Source: Serratia bockelmannii
GTDB taxonomy: Bacteria > Pseudomonadota > Gammaproteobacteria > Enterobacterales > Enterobacteriaceae
Length of the DNA stretch: 64,000 bases
Direction of reading: 5' to 3'
Assembly (NCBI RefSeq): GCF_008011855.1
Contig: NZ_VOUX01000033.1
Span: 868,001-932,000, forward strand
In this document: one piece after another, positions 43,170-52,971 of the stretch
Layout of the letters: each line of letters begins with the position of its first letter
How positions within the stretch are numbered: the first letter of the stretch is position 1
Program-made: the position numbers and the translations under genes
The notes under the pieces: generated by a model
Database searches by the model: none
What the model was told of the DNA's origin: nothing
What the model saw: the letters and a program-made list of their open reading frames with translations, nothing else

Positions 43170-44371
43170 ATCAGGCATTTATCTGCGACGGCGTGCGCAC
43201 CCCGATCGGTCGCTATGGCGGCGCGCTGGCCCAGGTGCGCGCTGACGATCTCGCCGCCCTGCCGCTGCGCGTGCTGCTGGAACGCCATCCGCAGGTGGAT
43301 TGGGCGCAGTTGGACGACGTGATCCTCGGCTGCGCCAACCAGGCCGGGGAAGACAACCGCAACCTGGCACGCATGGCGCTGCTGCTGGCCGGAGTGCCGA
43401 TCGGCGTTTCCGGCACCACGGTGAACCGCCTGTGCGGTTCGGGCCTGGATGCGCTGGCGATGGCGGCGCGCAGCATCAAGGCCGGCGACGCCGGGTTGCT
43501 GCTGGCGGGCGGCGCGGAATCGATGACCCGTGCGCCGCTGGTGATGGGCAAGGCCGACAGCGCCTTCAGCCGCCAGGCGCAGCTGTACGACACTACCCTC
43601 GGCTGGCGCTTCGTCAATCCGCGGATGCAGGCCGAGTTCGGCACCGATTCGATGCCGGAGACCGCCGAAAACGTCGCGGCGCAGTTCAACATCAGCCGCG
43701 CCGATCAGGACGCCTTTGCGCTGCGCAGCCAGCAGCGCGCCGCCCGGGCGCAGGCGCTGGGTCACCTGGCGCAGGAGATAGCGCCGGTCAGCCTCACCGG
43801 TAAAAAAGGCGCGGTCACCCTGTTCAGCCAGGATGAACACCCGCGCGCCGACACCACCTTCGAGCAGTTGCAGGCGCTGAAAACCCCGTTCCGTCAGCCC
43901 GGCAGCGTCACCGCCGGCAACGCCTCGGGCCTGAACGACGGCGCGGCGGCGCTGATCGTCGCCTCTGAAGCGATGGCAGCACGCCAAGGCCTGACGCCGC
44001 GCGCGCGCATCGTTGCCACCGCCACCTGCGGCGTGGAACCGCGGCTGATGGGCATCGGCCCGCTGCCGGCCACCCGCAAGGTGCTGGAGATCGCCGGGCT
44101 GAGCCTGGCGCAGATGGACGTCATCGAATTGAACGAAGCGTTCGCCGCCCAGGCGTTGGCGGTGATGCGCCAGCTTGGCCTGCCGGACGATGCCCCGCAG
44201 GTTAACCCCAACGGCGGCGCGATCGCTCTGGGGCATCCGTTGGGCATGAGCGGCGCGCGCCTGGCGCTAGCCGCCCTGTTTGAACTGGAACGGCGAGCCG
44301 GCCGCTACGCCCTGTGCACCATGTGCATCGGCGTAGGCCAAGGCATCGCCATGATCATTGAGCGTGTCTGA
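43166..44371 (+). CDS. paaJ: PaaJ, 3-oxoadipyl-CoA / 3-oxo-5,6-dehydrosuberyl-CoA thiolase
   Basis: 401 aa. Nucleophile Cys in [14 protein letters not shown], His in [20 protein letters not shown] and the second Cys in [10 protein letters not shown]. It performs both thiolytic steps of the pathway, giving acetyl-CoA and succinyl-CoA. Confidence 0.97.
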   Translation: MNQAFICDGVRTPIGRYGGALAQVRADDLAALPLRVLLERHPQVDWAQLDDVILGCANQAGEDNRNLARMALLLAGVPIGVSGTTVNRLCGSGLDALAMAARSIKAGDAGLLLAGGAESMTRAPLVMGKADSAFSRQAQLYDTTLGWRFVNPRMQAEFGTDSMPETAENVAAQFNISRADQDAFALRSQQRAARAQALGHLAQEIAPVSLTGKKGAVTLFSQDEHPRADTTFEQLQALKTPFRQPGSVTAGNASGLNDGAAALIVASEAMAARQGLTPRARIVATATCGVEPRLMGIGPLPATRKVLEIAGLSLAQMDVIELNEAFAAQALAVMRQLGLPDDAPQVNPNGGAIALGHPLGMSGARLALAALFELERRAGRYALCTMCIGVGQGIAMIIERV

Positions 44372-44386
44372 CCCCTGAGGCTAACC

Positions 44387-45694
44387 ATGACAATAAATCC
44401 ACAGCCCCTCGAAACGATCGAATTCGCCTCGCGCGATGAGATTGAAGCGTTGCAGTTGGCGCGTCTGAAGTGGACGCTGCACCACGCCTACGACAATGTG
44501 CCGATGTACAAACGCAAATTCGACCAGGCCGGCGTACACCCCGACGATCTCAAACAGCTGAGCGATCTGGCGCGCTTCCCCTACACCACCAAGCAGGATC
44601 TGCGCGACAACTACCCGTTCGACACCTTCGCGGTGCCGATGGAACAGGTGGTGCGCATCCACGCCTCCTCGGGCACCACCGGCCGCCCGACGGTGGTCGG
44701 TTACACCCAGCGCGACATCGATAATTGGGCCGATATCGTCGCCCGCTGCCTGCGCGCCGGCGGCGCCACCGCCAAAGACAAGGTGCACGTCGCCTACGGC
44801 TACGGCCTGTTCACCGGCGGCCTCGGCGCGCACTACGGCGCAGAGCGGCTCGGCGCGACGGTGATCCCGATGTCCGGCGGCCAGACGGAGCGCCAGGCGC
44901 AGCTGATCCTCGACTTCAAGCCCGACATCATCATGGTGACGCCGTCCTATTGCCTGACGCTGATCGACGAACTGGAGCGCAAAATGGGCGGCGATGCGCG
45001 CGGCTGCTCGCTGCGGCTCGGCGTGTTCGGCGCCGAACCCTGGACCGAAGCCCTGCGCCACGAGATCGAAACCCGCATGGGCATCAAGGCGCTGGATATT
45101 TACGGCCTGTCGGAAGTGATGGGGCCGGGCGTAGCGATGGAGTGTCTGGAGAGCGGCGGTGGCCCGACCATTTGGGAAGACCACTTCCTGCCGGAGATCA
45201 TTTGCCCGGAAACCGGCATTGCCCTGCCGGACGGCGAGCACGGCGAACTGGTGTTCACCACCCTGACCAAAGAGGCGCTGCCGGTGATCCGCTACCGCAC
45301 CCGCGATCTTACTCGGCTGCTGCCGGGCGACGCGCGCCAGATGCGCCGCATGGGCAAGATCACCGGCCGCTCCGACGACATGCTGATCATTCGCGGTGTC
45401 AACGTCTTCCCGTCGCAGGTGGAAGAGCAGATCATGCAGTTCGAGCAGCTGTCGCCGCACTACCAGCTGCAGGTCAGCCGCAGCGGGCATCTGGACACGC
45501 TGGCGGTGCGCGTCGAGCTCAAGGAGTCGGCGCTCAGCCTCAGCCACCAGCAGCGTTGCGATATCTGCCACCAGCTGCGCCACCACATCAAATCGATCGT
45601 GGGCGTCAGCACCGACGTCAGCATCGCCAACTGCGGCGATATTCCGCGCTCGGAAGGCAAGGCGCAGCGCGTGGTCGATTTGCGGCCGCGCTGA
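44387..45694 (+). CDS. paaK: PaaK, phenylacetate-CoA ligase
   Basis: 435 aa. The ATP/AMP loop is HASSGTTGRPTVVGYT, followed by DIYGLSEVMGPGVAMEC and the hinge motif TGRSDDMLIIRGVNVFPSQVEE. It activates phenylacetate with ATP and CoA and makes the inducer phenylacetyl-CoA. 15 bp after paaJ. A hairpin follows. Confidence 0.97.
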   Translation: MTINPQPLETIEFASRDEIEALQLARLKWTLHHAYDNVPMYKRKFDQAGVHPDDLKQLSDLARFPYTTKQDLRDNYPFDTFAVPMEQVVRIHASSGTTGRPTVVGYTQRDIDNWADIVARCLRAGGATAKDKVHVAYGYGLFTGGLGAHYGAERLGATVIPMSGGQTERQAQLILDFKPDIIMVTPSYCLTLIDELERKMGGDARGCSLRLGVFGAEPWTEALRHEIETRMGIKALDIYGLSEVMGPGVAMECLESGGGPTIWEDHFLPEIICPETGIALPDGEHGELVFTTLTKEALPVIRYRTRDLTRLLPGDARQMRRMGKITGRSDDMLIIRGVNVFPSQVEEQIMQFEQLSPHYQLQVSRSGHLDTLAVRVELKESALSLSHQQRCDICHQLRHHIKSIVGVSTDVSIANCGDIPRSEGKAQRVVDLRPR

Positions 45695-45700
45695 AGCGGA

Positions 45701-45720
45701 CGGCGTCACGGATGACGCCG
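45701..45720 (+). terminator. Hairpin between paaK and paaX
   Basis: Perfect 8-bp stem CGGCGTCA-CGGA-TGACGCCG. The following CCTTAAATT is not a strong T run, so it may be an attenuator that separates the catabolic operon from paaXY. Confidence 0.5.
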
Positions 45721-45772
45721 CCTTAAATTATGGTAATGTTATGGCTCATCGAAGGCTAACCCATGGAAAAAT

Positions 45773-46711
45773 ATGGAACATAAACTGGATGAGTTCATTC
45801 GCCATGCCGTCGACGCGCAGCCGATCAGCGGTACCTCGCTGATCATTTCGCTGTACGGCGACGCGCTCAGCCACCGCGGCGGCGAAGTGTGGCTCGGCAG
45901 CCTGAGCGCGCTGCTGGAGGCCTTCGGTTTCGGCGATCGCTTCGTGCGCACCTCGGTGTTCCGCCTGCAGAAAGAGGGTTGGCTGGCGGTGGAGAAAATC
46001 GGCCGCCGCAGCTTCTACCGCGTGACCGAGCAGGGAATGCGCCAGTTCCGCCACGCCGAATCGAAAATCTATCTGCGCGAGCAGCCCGCCTGGGACGGCA
46101 AGTGGGAGCTGTTGCTGCTGGAATGCGCCGAAAAAAACGCGCGCGCGCGGCTGAAAAAAGAGCTGGGCTGGCTCGGGTTCGGGCAGATCGCCAACAATCT
46201 GATGGCCGCCCCCACCCATGCGCAAACCGACGTGACGGCGCTGCTCGGCGAATTGAACGCCAGTGAGCAGGTGATCTACTTTCGCGCCGATTACCCCTAC
46301 AACCGCTCCGAGCAAACGCTGCAAAAACTGGTGGCCGACTGCTGGTCGCTCAGCGATGTGGCGGCCGGCTATCACGAGTTTATCGTCTCCTTCCGGCCGC
46401 TGATGGCGCTGCTGCGCGAAGTCGACCCGGCGGCGCTGACGCCGCTGCGCGGTTTCCAGATTAAGCTATTATTGATTCACTTCTTCCGTCGCGTGGTGTT
46501 GAAAGATCCGCTGCTGCCGGACGCGCTGCTGCCCGCCCAGTGGGAGGGCCAAATCGCCCGTAATCTGTGCATCAATCTCTATCAGCAGGTCGATCGCGCC
46601 GCGACGGAGTACGTCAGTGCGCTGGCGGAGACCACCATCGGCGCCCTGCCCGCGCCGGCCGCCGGCTACTATCGGCGCTTCGGCGGCCTGCCGCGCGACC
46701 CTACATATTAA
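45773..46711 (+). CDS. paaX: PaaX, phenylacetyl-CoA-responsive repressor
   Basis: 312 aa (E. coli 316). N-terminal winged helix (PISGTSLIISLYGDALSHRGGEVWLGSLSALLEAFG, RTSVFRLQKEGWL), a central PaaX domain and a C-terminal helical part. It represses the paa promoters until it binds phenylacetyl-CoA. Located downstream of paaK as in E. coli. Confidence 0.96.
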   Translation: MEHKLDEFIRHAVDAQPISGTSLIISLYGDALSHRGGEVWLGSLSALLEAFGFGDRFVRTSVFRLQKEGWLAVEKIGRRSFYRVTEQGMRQFRHAESKIYLREQPAWDGKWELLLLECAEKNARARLKKELGWLGFGQIANNLMAAPTHAQTDVTALLGELNASEQVIYFRADYPYNRSEQTLQKLVADCWSLSDVAAGYHEFIVSFRPLMALLREVDPAALTPLRGFQIKLLLIHFFRRVVLKDPLLPDALLPAQWEGQIARNLCINLYQQVDRAATEYVSALAETTIGALPAPAAGYYRRFGGLPRDPTY

Positions 46712-46723
46712 GGAACTCACGCT

Positions 46724-47320
46724 ATGCCTGTGTATCAGATTGACGGCCTGACGCCGGTCGTTGACCCAAGCAGTTACGTGCACCCGACGGCGGTGCTGAT
46801 CGGCGACGTGATCGTCGGCAAACACGTGTATATCGGCCCGAACGCCAGCCTGCGCGGCGATTTTGGCCGCCTGGTAATCTGCGACGGCGCCAACATTCAG
46901 GACAACTGCGTGATGCACGGCTTCCCGCAGCAGGACACGGTGGTGGAAGAAGACGGCCATATCGGCCACGGCGCCATCCTGCACGGCTGCCGCATTCGCC
47001 GCAACGCGATGGTGGGCATGAACGCGGTGGTGATGGACGGTGCGGAGATCGGCGAGAACACCATCGTCGGCGCGATGGCGTTCGTCAAAGCCGCGGCGGT
47101 GATCGAAGCCAACAAGCTGGTGGTCGGCAGCCCGGCGCGCGTGCTGCGCGATCTGACCGAACAGGAGCTGGCCTGGAAGATCGCCGGCACCCGCGAGTAT
47201 CAGGATCTGGTACAGCGCTGCAAATCCTCGCTGCACGAAGTGGCGCCGCTGACCGAAATCGAACCGGGCCGCCAACGCCTGAGCTTCGGCGACCACCTGA
47301 TCCCGAAAAGCCAGCTTTAA
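46724..47320 (+). CDS. paaY: PaaY, hexapeptide-repeat thioesterase of the pathway
   Basis: 198 aa left-handed beta-helix of the gamma-carbonic-anhydrase type: [30 protein letters not shown] and [13 protein letters not shown] with metal-binding His. Known to hydrolyse CoA esters that would inhibit the pathway. 12 bp after paaX. Confidence 0.96.
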   Translation: MPVYQIDGLTPVVDPSSYVHPTAVLIGDVIVGKHVYIGPNASLRGDFGRLVICDGANIQDNCVMHGFPQQDTVVEEDGHIGHGAILHGCRIRRNAMVGMNAVVMDGAEIGENTIVGAMAFVKAAAVIEANKLVVGSPARVLRDLTEQELAWKIAGTREYQDLVQRCKSSLHEVAPLTEIEPGRQRLSFGDHLIPKSQL

Positions 47321-47325
47321 TCCCC

Positions 47326-47349
47326 GGGGCTGAGATGCGCCTCAGCCCC
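47326..47349. terminator. Bidirectional terminator between paaY and the permease
   Basis: GGGGCTGAG-N6-CTCAGCCCC, a 9-bp perfect stem between convergent genes. Confidence 0.75.
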
Positions 47350-47357
47350 TCCCCTTA

Positions 47358-48755
47358 TTACTCCACCTCCGGCGCCTTGAACGGCGACGGTGTAGCCGCG
47401 CGGCGGCTCTGGAAGTGATAAGCCACCACCAGCAGCAAGGTGAACGGAATACCGAACCACAGCGTCATGCGGAAGAATTCGGTAAACGCCGTCGAGATCA
47501 TCAGCGCCGCCATCAGCCCGGCGCCGAGCAAGGTGGTATAGGGAAAGCCCCACATGCGGAACTTCAGGTGGGTCTGCCGATGCCGGCGGCGGAAGAACAG
47601 GTGGGTGACGAAAATCATCAGCCAGGTAAAGCAGGCGCCATACACCGAGATAGACATCATGGCGGCGAACGAGGTTTCCGGCGCCACCAGGCTCAGCACG
47701 ATGGACACCACGATACCGATGCACGACATCGCCAACGCATTGACCGGAATGCCGCGCCGGCTGACGCGCCCCAATGCCGCCGGCGCCTGCCCGGCACGCG
47801 ACAGCGAGAACATCATGCGGGTGGTGATGTACAGCTGGCTGTTCATTGCCGACAGCGCTGCCACCAGCACGATAAAGTTGAAAATACCGGCGGCGGCGGG
47901 CAGATGGATCACGTTCATCGCCATCAGGAACGGGCTTTCGCCGGTGCCGGACTGGCGCCAGGGCACGATGGCCAGCATCAGGGCGATCGACAGCATGTAG
48001 AAGATGAACAGCCGCACGATGGTGCCCTTGAACGCCGCCTTTACCGCAATCACCGGATTTTTCGCCTCGCCGGCGGCCACCGCAATCATTTCAATGCTCA
48101 GGTAGCTGAAGATGGACACGATCACCGCGAACCACATGCCCTTGACGCCAAACGGCATGAAGCCGCCGGCGGTCAGGTTGCGCAGGCCGTAGGCCGGGTT
48201 GCCCGAGAATGCCAGAATGCCGATGCCGATCAGAATAAACGCCACGATCGCCGTCACTTTGACGGTGGACAGCGCGTATTCCACCTGGCCGAACGACTTC
48301 ACCCCGATCACGTTGACGACGATCACCGCCGCCGAGAACAGCAGCACCCACGGCCAGGTCGGCGTCGCCGGGAACCAGAACTGCATGTACATGCCGATGG
48401 CGGTGACTTCGGTACCCACCGCCAGCACCACACAGGACCAGTAAGAATAACGCACCAGAAAACCGAACAGCGGGCCGAGATAGAATTCGGCGTAGTCGCC
48501 GAACGAGCCGGGCGTCGGGTGTTCGGAGGTCATCTCCGCCAGGCTGCCCATCAGCAGCAGCGCAATGACGCCGCCGATCAGGTAGCTCAACAATACCGAC
48601 GGCCCCGCCATCTGAATGGCGTAGGCGCTGCCGAGAAACAGCCCGGTGCCGATGGCGCCGCCGATCGCCAGCATCGACATCTGCCCGGCGGTAAGATGCT
48701 TGTTCAACCCGCCCTGACGGCGGGCGATATGCTCAAAATCATTCATCTGTGGCAT
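47358..48755 (-). CDS. Amino acid permease (APC superfamily, AAT family)
   Basis: 465 aa, twelve predicted helices. MSMLAIGGAIGTGLFLGSA, GDYAEFYLGPLFGFLVRYSYW and SYLSIEMIAVAAGEAKNP are AAT signatures, as in PheP, AroP, ProY and AnsP. An H+-coupled importer of the inner membrane. Specificity is not readable from the sequence; the neighbours favour an aromatic amino acid. Last gene of the leftward set, 20 bp after the aminotransferase. Confidence 0.92.
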   Translation of the reverse strand: MPQMNDFEHIARRQGGLNKHLTAGQMSMLAIGGAIGTGLFLGSAYAIQMAGPSVLLSYLIGGVIALLLMGSLAEMTSEHPTPGSFGDYAEFYLGPLFGFLVRYSYWSCVVLAVGTEVTAIGMYMQFWFPATPTWPWVLLFSAAVIVVNVIGVKSFGQVEYALSTVKVTAIVAFILIGIGILAFSGNPAYGLRNLTAGGFMPFGVKGMWFAVIVSIFSYLSIEMIAVAAGEAKNPVIAVKAAFKGTIVRLFIFYMLSIALMLAIVPWRQSGTGESPFLMAMNVIHLPAAAGIFNFIVLVAALSAMNSQLYITTRMMFSLSRAGQAPAALGRVSRRGIPVNALAMSCIGIVVSIVLSLVAPETSFAAMMSISVYGACFTWLMIFVTHLFFRRRHRQTHLKFRMWGFPYTTLLGAGLMAALMISTAFTEFFRMTLWFGIPFTLLLVVAYHFQSRRAATPSPFKAPEVE

Positions 48756-48775
48756 GGCTGTGCCCCCGGGCGGAG

Positions 48776-49963
48776 TTAGGCGGTACGGGTGACGTCGAGA
48801 ATGGCGGCGGTCACATAGTCAATGTTGCCGGGATTGAGCCCCGGCAGGCACATGCGGCCGGGCGAGACCAGATAGATGGCATAGCGCTGCCGCAGGGTCT
48901 GCAGCTGCGCTTCGTTCAGGCCGGTATAGCTGAACATGCCGCGCTGATCGCGAATACGCCGGTGATCCAGCGAAGAGCCACCCTGCGCCAGCCCGGCGGC
49001 CAGCTGTTCACGCATTTGCTTGATGCGCGAGCGCATTTCCGCCAGCTCATTGCGCCAACGTTCACCCAGTTCGGCGTCGCCGAGCAGGGTTTCCACGATC
49101 TGGCTGCCGTGCGTCGGCGGGCAGGAGTAGCTGCGGCGGATCAGCGTTTTTAACGCGCCTTTGACGTTGGCGGCATTTTCCGCGTCGGCGCAGCGCACCG
49201 ACAGCGCGCCCAGACGCTGGCCGTACAGCGCGACGTTTTTGGAAAACGAATTGCAGACCAAAAACGGCAGATCGGTTTTCAGCGCTTCGCGCAACGCAAA
49301 GCAGTCCTCCTCCAGCCCGTCGCCGAAGCCCTGATAGGCGATATCGAACAGCGGCAGCAGGCTGCGTCGCTGCAGCACGGCGAGCGTGGCGCGCCACTGC
49401 TCCGCCGTCAGATCGGTGCCGGTCGGGTTATGGCAACAAGGATGCAACAGGACCACGCTGCCCGGCGGCAGGCTGTCCAACGCGTCGAGCATGGCGGCGA
49501 AACGCAGGCCGCCCGCCGCTTCATCAAAGTAGGGATAGGTATTCACCCGCAGCCCGGCGCCTTCGAAAATCGCCCAGTGATTGGCCCAGGTGGGATCGGA
49601 CACCCAAATTTCACCGCGCGCCAGAAAGTGGCGCAAAAAATCCGCCGCCAGCTTCAGCGCGCCGGAGCCGCCGACGGTCTGCACCGTGGCGATCTCGGCC
49701 GCCTGTTGCTCGCCGAACAGCAGCGCCTGCACCTGGCGAGCGAACTGCGGCGAACCTTCGATCGGCGGATAACCGTGCGGGCGACGCAGCGCCAGCAACC
49801 GCTGCTCGGCGGCCTCGACCGCCTGCATCAGCGGAATATTTCCCTGCCGGTCGTAATACAGACCGATACCTAAATTCACTTTCTGCGGATTGGGGTCCTG
49901 CAAATAAGCTTCCATCAGCGACATAATAGGATCGGCCGCGGAAGGTGCAATCTGTTTAAACAT
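48776..49963 (-). CDS. Class I aminotransferase (AspC/TyrB aromatic type)
   Basis: 395 aa. The PLP lysine is in CNSFSKNVALYGQRLG. Other blocks are VNLGIGLYYDRQGNIPLM, GSGALKLAADFL, HPCCHNPTGTDL, FDIAYQGFGDG, and the C-terminal Arg in GRMCLPGLN. TyrB-like architecture fits amino transfer between an aromatic amino acid (or kynurenine) and a keto acid. The usual WANH appears as TWANHWAIFEGAG. Upstream neighbours are RidA and a kynurenine-formamidase-like hydrolase. Confidence 0.93.
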   Translation of the reverse strand: MFKQIAPSAADPIMSLMEAYLQDPNPQKVNLGIGLYYDRQGNIPLMQAVEAAEQRLLALRRPHGYPPIEGSPQFARQVQALLFGEQQAAEIATVQTVGGSGALKLAADFLRHFLARGEIWVSDPTWANHWAIFEGAGLRVNTYPYFDEAAGGLRFAAMLDALDSLPPGSVVLLHPCCHNPTGTDLTAEQWRATLAVLQRRSLLPLFDIAYQGFGDGLEEDCFALREALKTDLPFLVCNSFSKNVALYGQRLGALSVRCADAENAANVKGALKTLIRRSYSCPPTHGSQIVETLLGDAELGERWRNELAEMRSRIKQMREQLAAGLAQGGSSLDHRRIRDQRGMFSYTGLNEAQLQTLRQRYAIYLVSPGRMCLPGLNPGNIDYVTAAILDVTRTA

Positions 49964-50021
49964 GACGCATCCTTAACTCGTTATTGAATTAATATAAAGA
50001 CGAACTTAAGAAGAAATTAAA

Positions 50022-50393
50022 TCAGGCGATGGCGCTGACGGTAATTTCTATTTTCATTCCCGGCACCACCAATTTTTCGACAATAACCGTGGAGCGGTTG
50101 GGATAAGGATAATTAAAGTATTTCCGGTAAATCTCATCGAGACATTTAACGTCGTTGACGTCGGTAAGATACACGATCACCTGCAGCACCTTATCGCTGT
50201 GGCTGCCCGCCGCCTTCAACGTCTGCGCCAGGTTATCGAAGGTTAACGCAATCTGTCGCTCCGGCGCGCCGGTCTCGATGCTGCTGTCCGCCCGCACCGG
50301 GCCGTGAGCGGTAAACAGCATGCCGCCGCCCCGGGTGGCCCAGGAAAAAGGCTGGCCGATCTCCGGCAGCCCGGTCTCTACGATCTCGCGCAT
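50022..50393 (-). CDS. RidA-family enamine/imine deaminase
   Basis: 123 aa from ATG 50393, one base after the stop of the upstream gene. TRGGGMLFTAHGPVRADSS, DNLAQTLKAAGSHSDKVLQVIVYLTDVND and the C-terminal PGMKIEITVSAIA fit the YjgF/YER057c/UK114 family, though the canonical R(V/I)E motif is KIE. RidA proteins hydrolyse reactive imines produced by PLP enzymes; here it travels with an aminotransferase. Confidence 0.88.
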   Translation of the reverse strand: MREIVETGLPEIGQPFSWATRGGGMLFTAHGPVRADSSIETGAPERQIALTFDNLAQTLKAAGSHSDKVLQVIVYLTDVNDVKCLDEIYRKYFNYPYPNRSTVIVEKLVVPGMKIEITVSAIA

Positions 50394-50394
50394 G

Positions 50395-51192
50395 TCAGTG
50401 GTTCCCGTGGTGGTTAAGTTGGCGAAGCAGCGCGCCGTCGGCGGCGAACAACGCATCCAGAATGGTGAAATGATTGGCGCCGGGCACCGCGACCAGTTCT
50501 GCCGACAACCCGCGTTGGCGCAGCGCCGCATGATAGTGTTGCGACTGGCCTCTCAGTTCCGGCAGCTCCAATGCGCCGTAATACAGCGTAAGCGGCTTGC
50601 CGCGCGTCGGCAGGTGGCGCGCCGGGCTGAGCGTTTCAATTTGCCGCGCAGTCAGCTGCAGCGCCCGATTGACATAGCTTTGTTGCAGCGGCGCCAGCTC
50701 GAACAGGCCGCTGATGGGAAAGACCGCATCCACCAACGCATGCTGCTGCCAAAACGCCGCCAGATGGCCGCCGGCGGAATGGCCACACAGATGCACCGGA
50801 TAGGCATAGTGCGGCGGCAGACGGCGCTGAATGGCATTCAACGCCACACCGATCTGTCGGCATATTTCGTCGAGATCCACCGCCGGCGCGAGCGCATATT
50901 CCACCAACACCACGTCAAAACCCAACGCCAACGGCCCGGCGGCGATAAAGGCGAAATCTGCCTTATCGCAGAATTGCCAATAGCCGCCGTGAATAAAAAT
51001 TAACGTCCCCTGATGCTGCTTTGCAGAATAGAGCCAATCCAATGTTTCGCGTTCGCCGTTGCCATAAGCAATATTATTTTCATGGCGCGTCTGTTTATAA
51101 ACAGCCGCACTGCGGGTTTGAAATGAAGTCAAAATAGCCGCTTCATTATCCACCGTGGCGCCGTTGTCATAACTCCCCGCAAGTGGTTTCAT
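50395..51192 (-). CDS. Alpha/beta hydrolase, kynurenine-formamidase-like
   Basis: 265 aa. The oxyanion-hole motif HGGYW in LIFIHGGYWQF is characteristic of arylformamidases. The nucleophile elbow is CGHSAGGH, and the base His lies in VPGANHFTIL. Known relatives hydrolyse N-formylkynurenine to kynurenine. No tryptophan dioxygenase is in the window, so another formamide or ester is possible. First gene of the leftward operon, preceded by a TTGACA on the minus strand (51252-51257). Confidence 0.8.
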   Translation of the reverse strand: MKPLAGSYDNGATVDNEAAILTSFQTRSAAVYKQTRHENNIAYGNGERETLDWLYSAKQHQGTLIFIHGGYWQFCDKADFAFIAAGPLALGFDVVLVEYALAPAVDLDEICRQIGVALNAIQRRLPPHYAYPVHLCGHSAGGHLAAFWQQHALVDAVFPISGLFELAPLQQSYVNRALQLTARQIETLSPARHLPTRGKPLTLYYGALELPELRGQSQHYHAALRQRGLSAELVAVPGANHFTILDALFAADGALLRQLNHHGNH

Positions 51193-51339
51193 ATATTAAA
51201 CTTCGTTTATTATTTAAGATGTGAATTAACTATTAGCACCGGCAACATTATTGTCAAGACGGGCGCATCAGCAATGCGCGCCCGGTAAAATAAAACCTGA
51301 TGAATAATGAAAAAGTTTAACCCATGAAACTTTTTGCGC

Positions 51340-52251
51340 TTATTTCCCCCGCCCACCCGGCTGAATTTGCGGCAAGGCGCTGAGCCGTTCAAATGCATAA
51401 TCCCAAAAGACGCGCACCTTCAGCGGCATGTGCTGCGCCTGCTGCGCCACCAGCTGTACCGGCATAGGCAACGGCTCGTGATCCGTCAACAGCCGCACCA
51501 GCGTACCGGCGGCCAAATCGTCCGCCACCTGATACGAGAGCAACCGGGCGACGCCCTTGCCGGCGCGCACCGCCAGCAGTTGCGCTTCCACATCATTCAG
51601 CAATAGCCGGGGAGTCAATCGCACCCGCTCGCCGTTTTCCTGCGGGCCGAAGCGCCATTCGCGCAGCGACGGCCGCTGGGTGCCGACGATAGTGGCATGT
51701 TCCGCCAGCTGCGCCGGTGAGCGCGGTTTCCCCCAACGCGCCAGATAATCCGGGCTGGCGACCGTCACCCGGCTGACCTGCCCCAGCCGCCGCGCCACGC
51801 GCGAAGAGTCCTGCAGATGACCGATGCGCACCGCGATATCCAATCCTTCGTCAATCAGATCGAGATTGCGATCGTTCAATACCATTTCGATCTGCATCTG
51901 CGGGTAATCATCGAGAAACGCCATCACCACCGGCGCCACGTAGCGGCGGCCGAACTGCACCGGCGAAGTGACGCGCAGCAAGCCGCTCAGCTGCGCTTCG
52001 GCGGTATCCTGCACCACCGCCTGATAATCCTGCAGCAGCTGTTGCGCGCGTTCCAACAGCCGCATACCCGCTTCGGTGGGCGCCAGCCGCCGGGTCGTTC
52101 GCTCCACCAATCGGGTGCCGAAACGCTGTTCCAGCGCGGCGATCGCCCGGGTGATCGCCGGCGCCGAACGCCGCAGTTTGCGCCCGGCCGCCGCCAGGCT
52201 GCCTTGCTGCACCACCGCCACGAAGATCGCCAACTCGTCTAACCGATCCAT
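51340..52251 (-). CDS. LysR-type regulator divergent from a GST gene
   Basis: 303 aa. HTH QGSLAAAGRKLRRSAPAITRAIAALEQ; effector part YVAPVVMAFLDDYPQMQIEMVLNDRNLDLIDEGLDIAVRIG as in the CrgA-like branch. 98 bp separate its start from the GST gene, its likely target. Its 3' end faces the formamidase operon promoter. Confidence 0.9.
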   Translation of the reverse strand: MDRLDELAIFVAVVQQGSLAAAGRKLRRSAPAITRAIAALEQRFGTRLVERTTRRLAPTEAGMRLLERAQQLLQDYQAVVQDTAEAQLSGLLRVTSPVQFGRRYVAPVVMAFLDDYPQMQIEMVLNDRNLDLIDEGLDIAVRIGHLQDSSRVARRLGQVSRVTVASPDYLARWGKPRSPAQLAEHATIVGTQRPSLREWRFGPQENGERVRLTPRLLLNDVEAQLLAVRAGKGVARLLSYQVADDLAAGTLVRLLTDHEPLPMPVQLVAQQAQHMPLKVRVFWDYAFERLSALPQIQPGGRGK

Positions 52252-52349
52252 AGATTCTTCCGAAAAATGAAATTATCAATTTCCACATTGCCGGATTTCG
52301 CTCGTTCAGCGCAAGAGTATGCTGACAAAAAGCACTGAGGAGAAACGCC

Positions 52350-52967
52350 ATGTCCACCATCACACTCTACGGCACCCCGCTTTCCGGCCACGTTCATCGC
52401 GTGGCGTTGCTGCTGCGTATGCTGGCGCTGCCCTATGCATGGGTCGAAGCCTCGGCGGACGTACGGCAGAGCGCAGCCTTCCGCCGGCTCAATCCGTTCG
52501 GCCAGATCCCGGTCTTGCAGGATGGCGATCTGACGCTGGCCGATAGCAACGCCATTCTGGTCTATCTGGTGAAGCGCTATGCGCCGGACAGTCACTGGCT
52601 GCCGGAACAGCCGGCGGCGGCCGCGCGGGTGCAGGCCTGGCTTTCCAAAGCCGCCGGTGAAGTTCGCTACGGCCCGGCCTCTTGCCGACTGATCGCCCAA
52701 TTCGCGGTGCCGGAGGATTATCAGGCGGCGCGGGCGGTCAGCGATCGTTTTCTGCCGCAGATGGAACAGCATCTGAGCGAGCGGGACTACCTGGCCACCG
52801 AACAGCCCACCATCGCCGATCTGGCCTGCCACAGCTACGTAGCGGTCGCGGCCGAAGGCGGCATTTCGTTGGCGCCTTACCCTGCGATACGGCGCTGGGC
52901 GGCGCGCATCGTTGCACTGCCCGGCTTCTTTGCCATGCCGGCCCTGCCGGAACCGGCGGCGAGCTGA
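52350..52967 (+). CDS. Glutathione S-transferase family protein
   Basis: 205 aa. Thioredoxin-like N-terminal domain (ITLYGTPLSGHVHRVALLL with the active-site Ser; NPFGQIPVLQDGDLTLADSNAILVYL), then an all-helical domain (YLATEQPTIADLACHSYVAVA). It conjugates or reduces electrophiles with glutathione. The stop is 4 bp before the next gene. Confidence 0.92.
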   Translation: MSTITLYGTPLSGHVHRVALLLRMLALPYAWVEASADVRQSAAFRRLNPFGQIPVLQDGDLTLADSNAILVYLVKRYAPDSHWLPEQPAAAARVQAWLSKAAGEVRYGPASCRLIAQFAVPEDYQAARAVSDRFLPQMEQHLSERDYLATEQPTIADLACHSYVAVAAEGGISLAPYPAIRRWAARIVALPGFFAMPALPEPAAS

Positions 52968-52971
52968 CGCC

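Noticed and set aside
44381-45709. 442-codon minus-strand frame opposite paaK
   Set aside because: Shadow of paaK; no domain and wrong codon bias.
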